DNA of 27,386 nucleotides from Paracoccaceae bacterium. Lineage in GTDB: Bacteria > Pseudomonadota > Alphaproteobacteria > Rhodobacterales > Rhodobacteraceae. Position 1 is the stretch's first letter, and each line of letters starts with the position of its first letter. Under the pieces are notes generated by a model. The model searched no databases and had not been told where the DNA came from. It saw nothing but the letters and a program-made list of their open reading frames with translations. Position numbers and translations under genes: made by a program. Of the stretch, positions 16,549 to 24,056 are shown one piece after another. The stretch covers positions 2,225-29,610 of the forward strand of contig NVQY01000008.1 of NCBI GenBank assembly GCA_002400675.1, written 5' to 3'.

Positions 16549-17463
16549 TCAACCAGATGGTTGATTGTCCGGGCCCGGCGTTGTCCGTAACGTTTTGCTG
16601 TTTTCCAGTATCCAGTCCTGAAACACCCGCACCGCTTTGCGCCGTGACGCGCCGTCTGCCAGCAACAGATAGTAGCCGCCTTCCTGAAATCCGATATCAA
16701 AGCAGCGGGCCAGATTGCCGGCCGCAACGTCGCGCGCGGTCACTTCGGAGGAACACAGGATTACCCCCTGTCCGTTGAGCGCCGTTTCAAGCGCCAGATT
16801 CGCGTTCATACGCCAGGGTGGAGCCGGCACGTCGTTGGGGTCGACCCCACCCGCCATTTGGAACCAACGCCCCCAGGTGTCGCTGTTGCGGTCTTTCAGC
16901 AATCGGTAATTCAACAGCTGGGCGGGCGATTTCAGAGGACAGGGGATCAGTTTGGGCGACGCATAGGGGTAGACCCATGTGTCACTTATCAGCGTCGCGG
17001 GTCGGTCCGGCACACCGGAGTTGAAGAACCGGATCGCCATGTCCGTTGCATACCGCGTGACATCGGCGAGGTCTGACGACGCCTCTAGCCGGATTTCGAT
17101 GTCCGGGTGGCGGGAATTGAACGCGCCCAACGCCGGGATCAGCCATTTGACCGCAAATACTGGTTCGCAGTTCAGTATGATCACCCCTGCCGGGCGTTCC
17201 TGAAGCGCATCGCTTGCCTCGGCGATGGCGTCAAACACCGGGGTCAGGTGCGAAAGATATGCGGCCCCATCCCGGGTCAGTTCTAGTCCACGGGGAAGAT
17301 CGCGGAACAGATGCGCCTTTAGCCGGTGTTCCAGTCCGCGCACGTGGCGACTGATAGAGGAATGGCTGACGCCCAGTTCTTTGGCGGCGCGCGAAAAGCT
17401 TTGATGTCGTCCGGCGGCCTCGAAGGCGCGCAGGGCATTTAGGGGGGGAAGGTTTCGGGCCAT
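16549..17463 (-). CDS. LysR-family regulator, GcvA type
   Basis: A 304-residue LysR regulator. It starts MARNLPPLNALRAFEAAGRH and has the helix-turn-helix SFSRAAKELGVSHSSISRHV (about 22-41), the hallmark start of the GcvA/AmpR branch. The effector domain from about residue 90 shows the usual CEPVFAVKWLIPALGAF and FFNSGVPD segments. The in-frame region up to 17652 is read-through into the divergent promoter, and ATG 17463 is the family-consistent start. It diverges from a DUF1127 gene across 107 bp that hold two dyads. The regulated function is unknown; GcvA-type regulators often control a neighbouring gene. Confidence 0.9.
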   Translation of the reverse strand: MARNLPPLNALRAFEAAGRHQSFSRAAKELGVSHSSISRHVRGLEHRLKAHLFRDLPRGLELTRDGAAYLSHLTPVFDAIAEASDALQERPAGVIILNCEPVFAVKWLIPALGAFNSRHPDIEIRLEASSDLADVTRYATDMAIRFFNSGVPDRPATLISDTWVYPYASPKLIPCPLKSPAQLLNYRLLKDRNSDTWGRWFQMAGGVDPNDVPAPPWRMNANLALETALNGQGVILCSSEVTARDVAAGNLARCFDIGFQEGGYYLLLADGASRRKAVRVFQDWILENSKTLRTTPGPDNQPSG

Positions 17464-17469
17464 GGGGTT

Positions 17470-17490
17470 TGTGTGCCTTTTTCGCACACA
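17470..17490. promoter_or_regulatory. 7+7 dyad just upstream of the GcvA-type lysR start
   Basis: TGTGTGC, seven bases, GCACACA: a 21-bp perfect inverted repeat ending 7 bp before the start codon and covering the likely ribosome-binding region (AAAGG in minus sense). It could be an operator or an RNA hairpin limiting translation. Confidence 0.5.
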
Positions 17491-17500
17491 TCCTGTCAAG

Positions 17501-17512
17501 CAATTGAAATTG
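17501..17512. promoter_or_regulatory. CAATT-GA-AATTG dyad in the LysR/DUF1127 gap
   Basis: A perfect 5+5 inverted repeat with a 2-bp spacer, 58 bp before the DUF1127 start and 37 bp before the lysR start. It is a candidate LysR half-site region. Confidence 0.35.
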
Positions 17513-17570
17513 TGGATGGGGGGATAATGGCGCATATTTTGGCTTAGTTTCAAAGATATATGGTGCCTAT

Positions 17571-17801
17571 ATGGCTGACACTCAATTAGATGCGCCTCAG
17601 TGCGTCCGGCAGACCTGTGTTCAATCAACACTGGTTGCGAGGTTCCGGTCATTGCTTGGTGATCTGTGGCGTGGTCGCAAAGGCAAACACGTCAAACAGC
17701 TTAGCGATCATCTGGCGCGCGATATTGGCATCAGCCCGGCCCGGATGGAACGGCACCGCATGGTCTGGCCGTCGGAGTCGCCTGACCGCTCCCGGTTTTG
17801 A
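17571..17801 (+). CDS. DUF1127 (YjiS-like) small protein
   Basis: A 76-residue protein. The DUF1127 core is WRGRKGKHVKQLSDHLARDIGISPARM (about 33-59): an aromatic residue, a basic stretch, then LSDHxxRDIGIS. Arg-rich DUF1127 proteins in alphaproteobacteria have been linked to phosphate, carbon and RNA metabolism; some act through RNA. The N-terminal 25 residues are not typical and the ATG at 17571 has no clear Shine-Dalgarno, so the true start could lie further in or the message could be near-leaderless. It diverges from a GcvA-type LysR gene. Confidence 0.75.
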   Translation: MADTQLDAPQCVRQTCVQSTLVARFRSLLGDLWRGRKGKHVKQLSDHLARDIGISPARMERHRMVWPSESPDRSRF

Positions 17802-17843
17802 GGTCCTTTCCCTTATGGGCCGTTGGCTTTATGAGACAGGACC

Positions 17844-18173
17844 ATGCAACCACTGCTTGATAACGTTTTTGCCGCCTTGGCCGACCCGACCCGCCGGGCG
17901 ATCCTGACTATGCTGCTTGAGGATGACATGGCCGTGACGGATGTGGCGGAGCCGTTTCAGATGTCGCTGGCGGCGATATCAAAGCACCTCGGCGTTCTCA
18001 GCCGGGCCGGATTGATTACCCAAGAGAAACGAGGCCGGGTCAAGTGGTGCAAGCTTGAACCAGACGCCATGCGTGCGGCTTCGGTGTGGATGCAGGGGTT
18101 TGGCCTGTTCGAGCCGGTCAATCTGGACGCGTTCGAGCGGTTTCTGGAGGGTGAGTTGGGTCCGTCCGAGTAA
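17844..18173 (+). CDS. ArsR-family winged-helix regulator
   Basis: A 109-residue regulator. It begins LLDNVFAALADPTRRAILTMLLEDD, the standard ArsR start, followed by the recognition region VTDVAEPFQMSLAAISKHLGVLSRAGLI and the wing KRGRVKWCKLEP. There is no metal-binding ELCVCDL motif, so it belongs with the metal-independent group (SdpR-like, often paired with an SRPBCC/AHSA1 gene). That partner is absent here. Its final 56 bp overlap the 3' end of the convergent EamA gene. Cys72 in the wing is the only cysteine, so a thiol switch cannot be excluded. Confidence 0.9.
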   Translation: MQPLLDNVFAALADPTRRAILTMLLEDDMAVTDVAEPFQMSLAAISKHLGVLSRAGLITQEKRGRVKWCKLEPDAMRAASVWMQGFGLFEPVNLDAFERFLEGELGPSE

Positions 18174-19074
18174 CGGCATCATCGCGCAAAAGCATCACCA
18201 GCGCTACCACTGTCAGGACAATCCCACCCAGCACCAGCCCACGCGGCGCGCCATTGCCCAGCGCGATTTCCCACAGGATCACCCAGGATGGCGTCAGATA
18301 GGTATAGGCCATCACCTTGCCCGACGGCAGGCGCAGGGTGGCGAATTGCAGCAGAACGAAGGTGGCAGAGCTGGCGAACAGTGAGATGTAGATCAATGTG
18401 ATCCAGACGATTGGCGGCAAGGCCATCCAGTCCGTAGCCAGCAGATCATCCCAGCCGTAGATCAGCAGCACGGCAAAGCCCGCGACCAGCATACCAAAGG
18501 TGAATTCGACCGCGCGTTCGCCCCGGTTCAGGCGGCGCACCATTGGTGTATAAAGCGCATGGGCCACGCAGCCCCAGAAATAGATCATCTCGCCCGGGCC
18601 GATCTGAAAGGCCATCAGTGCGGCCCAGTCGGCGCGAAAGATCACCCACATCGCGCCGGTCGCGCCGATGGCAAGTGCCGCCGCCATGTGCGGCGTGGTG
18701 ATCTGGCGTAGTAGCAGCCAGCCGAACCCCGCGCTCATCACCGGGACCATGGTGAACACAGCCGCCGCACTGATCGGGGCCGCGGTTTTCAGCCCTTCGA
18801 ACATCAACACAAAGTACCCGGCAAACAGTCCGCCCAGCACCAGATACCGCCACGGCGCGCGAAAAGTTCCGGCGCTGAACCCACCCGTGGCCATTACTGC
18901 CGCGCCAATCACCACCGAAGCGATAGCAAAACGCGCCGCATTCAGGGCCGCCGGGGCGATTTCATTGGCCGCCATCGAGCCTAGCGAAAACGACCCCGCC
19001 ACGAGGGCCGAAAACAGCAGCATTGCCAGATGGCCGCGCAGCTTTGGGCTGGCAGGCAGGTTCAAAGCACCCAA
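18118..19074 (-). CDS. EamA/DMT-family transporter
   Basis: A 318-residue inner-membrane protein with about ten hydrophobic segments in two EamA repeats (roughly 18-140 and 160-290), as in drug/metabolite transporters. Motifs include LNAARFAIAS near the start of repeat one and YTYLTPSWVILWE in repeat two. The substrate is unknown. The frame opens with a TTG at 19074 that overlaps the end of the upstream LysR gene by 13 bp; a second TTG at 19065 or the ATG at 19023 are alternatives. The hydrophilic C-terminal tail (TRTDPTHPPETARTRPD) lies opposite the ArsR gene and looks like a dispensable extension. Confidence 0.85.
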   Translation of the reverse strand: MGALNLPASPKLRGHLAMLLFSALVAGSFSLGSMAANEIAPAALNAARFAIASVVIGAAVMATGGFSAGTFRAPWRYLVLGGLFAGYFVLMFEGLKTAAPISAAAVFTMVPVMSAGFGWLLLRQITTPHMAAALAIGATGAMWVIFRADWAALMAFQIGPGEMIYFWGCVAHALYTPMVRRLNRGERAVEFTFGMLVAGFAVLLIYGWDDLLATDWMALPPIVWITLIYISLFASSATFVLLQFATLRLPSGKVMAYTYLTPSWVILWEIALGNGAPRGLVLGGIVLTVVALVMLLRDDAVTRTDPTHPPETARTRPD

Positions 19075-19940
19075 TCCTGAGAGCTTTCCTTGAGGTATTT
19101 GAGGAAACTCTGCACCTTATTAGTACGATGCAGATCCACATGGGTGACCAGCCAAGACCGCGCGGTCCAGTCCGGCAAAGGGTCCATGACCTGCACCAGA
19201 TCCGGGTGCTGCTGCACCAGACATTCGGGCACGAAACCAATGCCGGCCCCGGCCAGAATCGCCTGCTCCATGGTGCCCGGGTCAATGGCGCGAAAGCGGA
19301 TCGCCTCGGGGGGGACGGTATCGCTTAGCCATTTCAGAAACGGCGCGCGGGCGTTTGGGTTGTCGTGCCCGACAAAGTGGTGTTTGCCAAAATCTTCCGG
19401 CCCCTTGGGCAATCCGTGGCGTTTCACATAGTCCTTATGCGCGTAAAGCCCGGTACGCTGTTGCACAAACGGTTGCACCACATTGTCAGGCTGGTTGGGC
19501 ACCGCGCCCGCGCGCACCGCCACATGCGCCTCGCCATACTCCAGCCGGAACAGGCGGTCGCCGGTCAGATAGCGCACGATCAGTCCCGGGTGCATCTGTT
19601 GAAACCGCATCAGGACCGGGGCCATGAACGGGGCCAGCGACGCCAGCGACGTCACCACCAGTTCGCCGGTCACATCATCGCCCTGCCCTTTCAGGCGCCC
19701 CACCAACTGGCTGAACTGATCATCGGTCGCCTGCGCCACCATCAACAGGTCGGCCCCCGCTTCGGTCGGGGTATAGCCGCGCGCGTGACGTTGGAAAAGC
19801 TTGACCCCAAGGCGCGCCTCTATCGAATCAATGTGGCGGATGACCGTCGCGTGATGCACCCCCAGCACTTCGGCGGCCCCGCTGACCGTGCCGGCCCGGG
19901 CCACCTGATAAGCGGTGCGCACTTCGTCCCAGTTTTCCAT
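19062..19940 (-). CDS. LysR-family transcriptional regulator
   Basis: A 292-residue LysR regulator starting MENWDEVRTAYQVARAG with the helix-turn-helix SGAAEVLGVHHATVIRHIDSIE (about 20-41). The effector domain begins near residue 90 (GELVVTSLASLAPFMAPVL). It resembles the LysR protein at 11061-11942 in its N-terminus (the vNHATVaRRI-type recognition helix), so the two belong to one subfamily. It diverges from the azoreductase-like gene across 123 bp and overlaps the EamA gene behind it, so it may control both neighbours. Confidence 0.92.
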   Translation of the reverse strand: MENWDEVRTAYQVARAGTVSGAAEVLGVHHATVIRHIDSIEARLGVKLFQRHARGYTPTEAGADLLMVAQATDDQFSQLVGRLKGQGDDVTGELVVTSLASLAPFMAPVLMRFQQMHPGLIVRYLTGDRLFRLEYGEAHVAVRAGAVPNQPDNVVQPFVQQRTGLYAHKDYVKRHGLPKGPEDFGKHHFVGHDNPNARAPFLKWLSDTVPPEAIRFRAIDPGTMEQAILAGAGIGFVPECLVQQHPDLVQVMDPLPDWTARSWLVTHVDLHRTNKVQSFLKYLKESSQDWVL

Positions 19941-19995
19941 CTTTGACCACTCCGGTTATGTGCATTATTCCACAGTACCTGTTTAGATATCCATG

Positions 19996-20013
19996 TTGCG
20001 TTCGAAATTGCAA
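19996..20013. promoter_or_regulatory. Dyad between lysR and the azoreductase gene
   Basis: TTGC, ten bases containing TTCGAA, GCAA: an imperfect inverted repeat 51 bp before the azoreductase start and 55 bp before the lysR start. Plausible regulator site; weak evidence because the arms are only 4 bp. Confidence 0.35.
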
Positions 20014-20063
20014 TGGTCATTTTAAACCTACCAATCAGCAAGTTCACCCAAGGAGACCCGCCA

Positions 20064-20645
20064 ATGACCTCGACCATTTTACACATCGACGCATCTGCCC
20101 GCCGTGAAAACTCTGTCACCCGATCCCTGACCGCGCAGATCATAAGCCACCTTGAGGCCGGGCAAATCATCCGCCGCGATCTGGCCGATCCGCTGCCGCT
20201 GATCACCGAGGACTGGATCGGTGCCAACTTCACGCCAGCCGACCAGCGCGACGACCAACAACTGGACGTGCTAAACCTGTCCAACCAACTGGTCGATGAG
20301 ATTTCCCGCGCCGACACGCTGGTGATTGGCCTGCCGATCTACAACTTTTCGATCCCCGCCAGTTTTAAGGCATGGATCGACCTTGTCGCGCGGGTGGGCC
20401 TGTCGTTCCAGTACACAGAGAATGGCCCCAAAGGGTTGCTGAACGGCAAACGTGCGGTCATTGCCTTCGCCTCTGGTGGCACAAAAATCGGCTCTGACCT
20501 GGATTTTTCTTCGGCTTATGTGCGCCACGTACTGGGTTTTATCGGCATCAGCGACGTTACCTTTGTCACGGCGGAAGCCATGGCCAGTGACCCAAAGGCC
20601 GCGCTTGCCTCTACGTCCGGCAAGACTTCGGGCCTCGCCGCCTGA
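20064..20645 (+). CDS. azoR: FMN-dependent NADH-azoreductase/quinone reductase-like
   Basis: A 193-residue flavodoxin-fold oxidoreductase. The family landmarks are DASARRENSVTRSL (9-22, FMN phosphate loop), LPIYNFSIPASFKAWIDLVARVG (substrate/FMN loop), SFQYTENGPKGLL, and the FASGG turn. Known AzoR proteins reduce quinones and azo dyes by two-electron transfer from NAD(P)H and protect against thiol and quinone stress. ATG 20064 has AAGGAGA upstream; the longer frame from 20013 runs into the regulatory region. The divergent LysR gene suggests quinone- or electrophile-induced control, which is inference. Confidence 0.92.
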   Translation: MTSTILHIDASARRENSVTRSLTAQIISHLEAGQIIRRDLADPLPLITEDWIGANFTPADQRDDQQLDVLNLSNQLVDEISRADTLVIGLPIYNFSIPASFKAWIDLVARVGLSFQYTENGPKGLLNGKRAVIAFASGGTKIGSDLDFSSAYVRHVLGFIGISDVTFVTAEAMASDPKAALASTSGKTSGLAA

Positions 20646-20676
20646 TACCGCTTTGACGCACAAGTGGGCGGGGCCT

Positions 20677-21168
20677 ATGGTCCTGCCCATGAAAGTAACC
20701 CGCGATACGCCCGACCAGTTGATAATCGCCAATTCCCCTTGGCTGATCGGCCTGATGCTGATCATTTTCATCCTTATATTCGTCGGTGCCGGCCTGCTTG
20801 TGATGACAGAAGAGTTCTGGATCGGGCTGTTGTTTGCCGGCTTTGGCGGCGGTATCGGCCTTGGGGCCTTTGTCGCCTTTGTTAGCCGGGTTCAACTGAT
20901 CCTTGACCGCCCCACAAACAGCGTCACTCTGCGCGCCCGGTCGCTGTTTGGCTTTAGCGAAGTGCGCCATGCTCTTTCTGACCTCACGCGCGCCGAACTC
21001 GACAGTACGACGGAGTCCAAGGGCGGAACACTCTACCGGCCCGCCCTGGTCCTGACCGGCGGGATGAGCGCGGGCACCCATCCGATCCTCAACGCCTATA
21101 CCAATGGCACCAGCCCGCAGCGCATGGTCGCGGCGATCAACACATGGCTTGAGGCCAGCCCGTCTTGA
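20677..21168 (+). CDS. Two-helix membrane protein of unknown function
   Basis: A 163-residue protein, not assigned to a named family. Two membrane segments are clear: WLIGLMLIIFILIFVGAGLL (about 22-41) and FWIGLLFAGFGGGIGLGAFV (about 50-69). A soluble C-terminal part follows with alternating strand pattern (RVQLILDRPTNSVTLRARSLFG, then RHALSDLTRAELDST). This layout resembles small membrane-anchored PH-like proteins, but the match is only by appearance. ATG 20677 has a G-rich stretch upstream; ATG 20689 (MKVTRDTP) is the alternative. It lies between azoR and ffh, 31 bp after azoR. Confidence 0.7.
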   Translation: MVLPMKVTRDTPDQLIIANSPWLIGLMLIIFILIFVGAGLLVMTEEFWIGLLFAGFGGGIGLGAFVAFVSRVQLILDRPTNSVTLRARSLFGFSEVRHALSDLTRAELDSTTESKGGTLYRPALVLTGGMSAGTHPILNAYTNGTSPQRMVAAINTWLEASPS

Positions 21169-21205
21169 CTCAGCCCCCCAAACCCCCTACCTGACCCGAA
21201 CATCC

Positions 21206-21277
21206 CCGGAAGCGTCAAACCTTCCGGTCCCGGCATTGTCGGGATCGCCCCCCACCAGCGTGTTACGCCCGTGGGGG
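21206..21277 (+). ncRNA. Hairpin-rich leader upstream of ffh
   Basis: Three consecutive stems: CCGGAAG/CTTCCGG (21206-21212 with 21221-21227); GGTCCCG/CGGGATC (21226-21232 with 21240-21246), which competes with the first for two bases; and CCCCCAC/GTGGGGG (21249-21255 with 21271-21277) with an inner GCGT-GTT-ACGC stem. There is no T-run behind the last stem, which ends 34 nt before the ffh ATG. It may be a 5'-UTR control element or the 3' structure of the preceding gene. It does not match SRP RNA. Confidence 0.45.
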
Positions 21278-21311
21278 CATTTGTGCATTTGAAACCGAAA
21301 GGCCACGGCCC

Positions 21312-22808
21312 ATGTTTGAAAATCTGTCCGAACGCCTTTCCAGCGTCTTTGACCGGCTCACCAAACAGGGTGCCTTGTCAGATGACGACGTCAAAACCGC
21401 CCTGCGCGAAGTGCGCGTGGCCCTGCTTGAGGCCGACGTGTCCCTGCCGGTGGTACGCGATTTCGTGCGTCGGGTGCAGGAACAGGCCACCGGACAGGCG
21501 GTCACCAAATCCATCACCCCGGGCCAGCAAGTGGTCAAGATCGTCCACGACACCCTGATCGACACATTGCGTGGCGACGGTGACCCCGGCGCGCTGAAGA
21601 TCGACAACCCGCCGGCACCGATCCTGATGGTCGGCCTTCAGGGGTCAGGTAAAACAACGACCACAGCCAAACTGGCCAAACGGCTCAAGGATCGCGAAGG
21701 CAAGCGGGTCCTGATGGCCTCGCTTGACACCAACCGACCGGCGGCGATGGAACAACTCGCCATCCTGGGACAGCAGATCGGCGTCGATACCCTGCCAATC
21801 GTCAAGGGCGAAGACCCGGTGGCGATTGCGCGGCGTGCCAAAACCCAGGCCTCGCTTGGTGGCTACGACGTCTACATGCTGGACACGGCGGGGCGCCTGC
21901 ATATCGACGCCGAACTGATCCAACAGGCGGCGGACGTGCGCGACGTGGCCAACCCGCGTGAAACCCTGCTGGTGGTCGATGGCCTGACCGGTCAGGACGC
22001 GGTCAACGTGGCGGCCGAATTCGACGACAAGATCGGCGTCACCGGCGTAGTGCTGACCCGTATGGACGGCGACGGACGCGGCGGCGCGGCCCTGTCGATG
22101 CGCGCGGTCACCGGCAAACCGATCCGCTTTGTGGGCCTCGGCGAGAAAATGGACGCGCTCGAAACGTTCGAGCCTGACCGCATCGCTGGCCGTATCCTCG
22201 GCATGGGCGACATCGTTGCCCTCGTTGAAAAGGCGCAGGAAACCATCGAGGCCGAACAGGCCGAAAAGATGATGCGCCGCATGGCCAAGGGTCAGTTCAA
22301 CATGAACGACCTGAAAATGCAGCTGGAACAGATGATCAAGATGGGCGGCATGCAAGGCATGATGGGCATGTTGCCCGGCATGGGCAAAATGGCCAAACAG
22401 GCGGAAAAGGCCGGCATCGACGACAATATCCTCAGCCGCCAGATCGCCCTGATCCAATCCATGACCAAACGCGAACGCGCCAACCCCAAACTGCTGCAAG
22501 CCTCACGCAAGAAACGCATCGCCCGTGGTGCCGGGATGGAGGTCTCTGACCTCAACAAACTGCTAAAAATGCACCGCCAGATGGGCGACATGATGAAGAA
22601 AATGGGCAAAGGCGGCATGCTGAAACAAGCCCTCAAAGGCATGTTCGGCGGCAAAGGTCCGGGTGGCGGCATGCCCGCCGACATGGACCCAAAGGCACTG
22701 GAAGCCGTGGCCAAGCAAATGGGCGGCAAACTCCCGGGCGGCCTGCCGGGCCTCGGCGGCGGCGCGGCCCTCCCCCCCGGCCTGTCCGGCTTTGGCAAAA
22801 AGAAATGA
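21312..22808 (+). CDS. ffh: Signal recognition particle protein Ffh (SRP54)
   Basis: The 498-residue SRP GTPase, which binds signal sequences of nascent membrane proteins and 4.5S RNA and delivers ribosomes to FtsY. Domains in order: N four-helix bundle (1-90), G domain with GLQGSGKTTTTAKLA (108-122), the DTNRPAA loop (139-145), DTAGR (191-195), TRMDGD (249-254, usually TKLDGD) and GLGEK (275-279), then the Met-rich M domain (from about 325) with a GGMQGMMGMLPGMGKM finger loop and helix-turn-helix region. The C-terminus is a Gly/Pro-rich tail ending in GKKK. The Shine-Dalgarno is weak (AAAGG). A structured leader precedes it and a 31-nt repeat follows. Confidence 0.98.
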   Translation: MFENLSERLSSVFDRLTKQGALSDDDVKTALREVRVALLEADVSLPVVRDFVRRVQEQATGQAVTKSITPGQQVVKIVHDTLIDTLRGDGDPGALKIDNPPAPILMVGLQGSGKTTTTAKLAKRLKDREGKRVLMASLDTNRPAAMEQLAILGQQIGVDTLPIVKGEDPVAIARRAKTQASLGGYDVYMLDTAGRLHIDAELIQQAADVRDVANPRETLLVVDGLTGQDAVNVAAEFDDKIGVTGVVLTRMDGDGRGGAALSMRAVTGKPIRFVGLGEKMDALETFEPDRIAGRILGMGDIVALVEKAQETIEAEQAEKMMRRMAKGQFNMNDLKMQLEQMIKMGGMQGMMGMLPGMGKMAKQAEKAGIDDNILSRQIALIQSMTKRERANPKLLQASRKKRIARGAGMEVSDLNKLLKMHRQMGDMMKKMGKGGMLKQALKGMFGGKGPGGGMPADMDPKALEAVAKQMGGKLPGGLPGLGGGAALPPGLSGFGKKK

Positions 22809-22818
22809 CCCACCCAAT

Positions 22819-22849
22819 GCCCCCGGCTTCTTCTTGTTCTAAATACTCA
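22819..22849 (+). repeat. 31-nt dispersed 3'-UTR repeat, copy 2
   Basis: In ffh sense: GCCCCC, G, GCTTCTTCTTGT, TC, TAAATACTCA. It starts 10 nt after the ffh stop. It matches the reverse complement of 16469-16499 at 28 of 31 positions; the three differences fall at the two inner bases and one linker base. Confidence 0.8.
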
Positions 22850-22914
22850 CCTTGCAACACCGCCGCGTGCGCAACGCCAGCAATTGCCCACCACATTTGG
22901 GGGACCCTCAGTTG

Positions 22915-23454
22915 ATGCAAATCCCCACCCTCACCACACAGCGCTTAACCCTGCGCGGCCTCACCAACGACGATTTCCCGACAATCGCCGATTTCTACGC
23001 CTCCGAGCGGTCCAAACACGTGGGCGGCCCCGCCACCAAAGAACAATCATGGCGCATGCTGGCCGCAGAACTCGGCCACTGGTCCTTGCGTGGCTATGGC
23101 CGCTGGGCCGTGGACGAAACCGCCACCGGTAGTTTTGTCGGCGTCATCGGCCCCTGGAACCCACTGGGCTGGCCCGAACCGGAAATCGGCTGGGACCTGA
23201 TGAACGGGCACGAAGGCAAAGGCTTTGCCACCGAGGCCGCCAAAGCCGCCCTCGAATACGTCTATGAGGTCCTTGGCTGGACCACGGCAATCAGCCTTGT
23301 CTCCCCCCCCAACGACGGCTCGCGCAAGGTTGCCCAGCGCATGGGCGCAACCAAAGACGGCATGTTTGCCCATGAACGCCACGGCACGCTGGAAATCTGG
23401 CGCCACCTGTCACCCGACGCCCTCAGTAGCGGCGGGATCGAGGCCTACGCATGA
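22915..23454 (+). CDS. GNAT-family N-acetyltransferase (first of a tandem pair)
   Basis: A 179-residue RimJ/RimL-type GNAT. TQRLTLRGLTNDDFPTIADFY is the usual first strand and helix, and the acetyl-CoA pyrophosphate loop is HEGKGFATEAAKA (99-111), corresponding to Q/RxxGxG/A. The C-terminal strand/helix VSPPNDGSRKVAQRMGATKDG is the standard N-x-x-S-x-x-x-x-x-x-x-G region. A motif LGHWSLRGYGRWAV (53-66) is shared with the next gene. ATG 22915 has GGGGGA about 9 nt upstream. It overlaps the second GNAT gene by ATGA. The acceptor substrate is unknown. Confidence 0.9.
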   Translation: MQIPTLTTQRLTLRGLTNDDFPTIADFYASERSKHVGGPATKEQSWRMLAAELGHWSLRGYGRWAVDETATGSFVGVIGPWNPLGWPEPEIGWDLMNGHEGKGFATEAAKAALEYVYEVLGWTTAISLVSPPNDGSRKVAQRMGATKDGMFAHERHGTLEIWRHLSPDALSSGGIEAYA

Positions 23455-24056
23455 CCGCGCTCGCCATCCCCACCATTGAAACCAAGCGCCTGATCCTGCG
23501 TGGCCCCACGCCGCAGGATTACCCGGATTTCAAAGCCACCTTTACCAGCTATCGCGCCCGGTTCATGGGCGGGCCGCTGAACGCCTATGAATCGTGGATG
23601 CTGTATGCCGCCGAAATCGGCCACTGGAACATCCGGGGCTATGGCATGTGGATGATCCACGACAAGATCACCGACGAGACCTATGGCATGGCCGGCGGCT
23701 GGATGCCGGCGAAATGGCCGGAACGTGAAATCGCCTGGGTGATCTGGCCCGACGCCGCCGGGCGCGGCATCGCCCTTGAAGCCACCCACGCCGCGCGCTG
23801 CCATTTCTACCGCGAATCAGGCTGGGAAACCGCCGTCAGCTATATCGACCCCAAGAATCTGGCCTCGATCCGCCTTGCCGAACGTCTGGGCGCAACCAAG
23901 GACAAATCAGCCGCCACCATCGACGGCAATGATGCGGTATACCGCCACCCCACGCCCGCGCAACTGGACGGAACCCAGTTACAACACGGCATCGAAATGG
24001 AAATCAGCCACTACGCCGACCCAAAGTTCAAACCGAAAGGATGGGCCATTGACTGA
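23451..24056 (+). CDS. GNAT-family N-acetyltransferase (second of a tandem pair)
   Basis: A 201-residue paralogue of the preceding gene, with TKRLILRGPTPQDYPDF, IGHWNIRGYGMWMI (56-69) and the acetyl-CoA loop DAAGRGIALEATHAA (101-115). The substrate-side residues differ clearly from the first copy (for example GGWMPAKWPEREIAWVIW against GPWNPLGWPEPEIGWDLM), so the two probably act on different acceptors or as a heterodimer. The start overlaps the first gene by ATGA. A C-terminal extension of about 30 residues (HGIEMEISHYADPKFKPKG) is absent from the first copy. It overlaps the chorismate mutase start by 8 bp. Confidence 0.9.
   Translation: MTALAIPTIETKRLILRGPTPQDYPDFKATFTSYRARFMGGPLNAYESWMLYAAEIGHWNIRGYGMWMIHDKITDETYGMAGGWMPAKWPEREIAWVIWPDAAGRGIALEATHAARCHFYRESGWETAVSYIDPKNLASIRLAERLGATKDKSAATIDGNDAVYRHPTPAQLDGTQLQHGIEMEISHYADPKFKPKGWAID

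Noticed and set aside
19086..19104. Third partial copy of the TGAGTATTT repeat (TTGAGGTATTTGAGG)
   Set aside because: It lies inside the lysR coding end (LKYLKESS codons) and lacks the AAGAAGAAGC half.
21206..21277. Possible 4.5S SRP RNA gene beside ffh
   Set aside because: The conserved SRP RNA tip (GGAAGCAG-type internal loop and GGAA tetraloop context) is not present; only simple stems are seen.
21645..22499. Minus-strand 284-codon frame inside ffh, His/Leu rich
   Set aside because: Antisense of the ffh G and M domains; no start signal and no domain.
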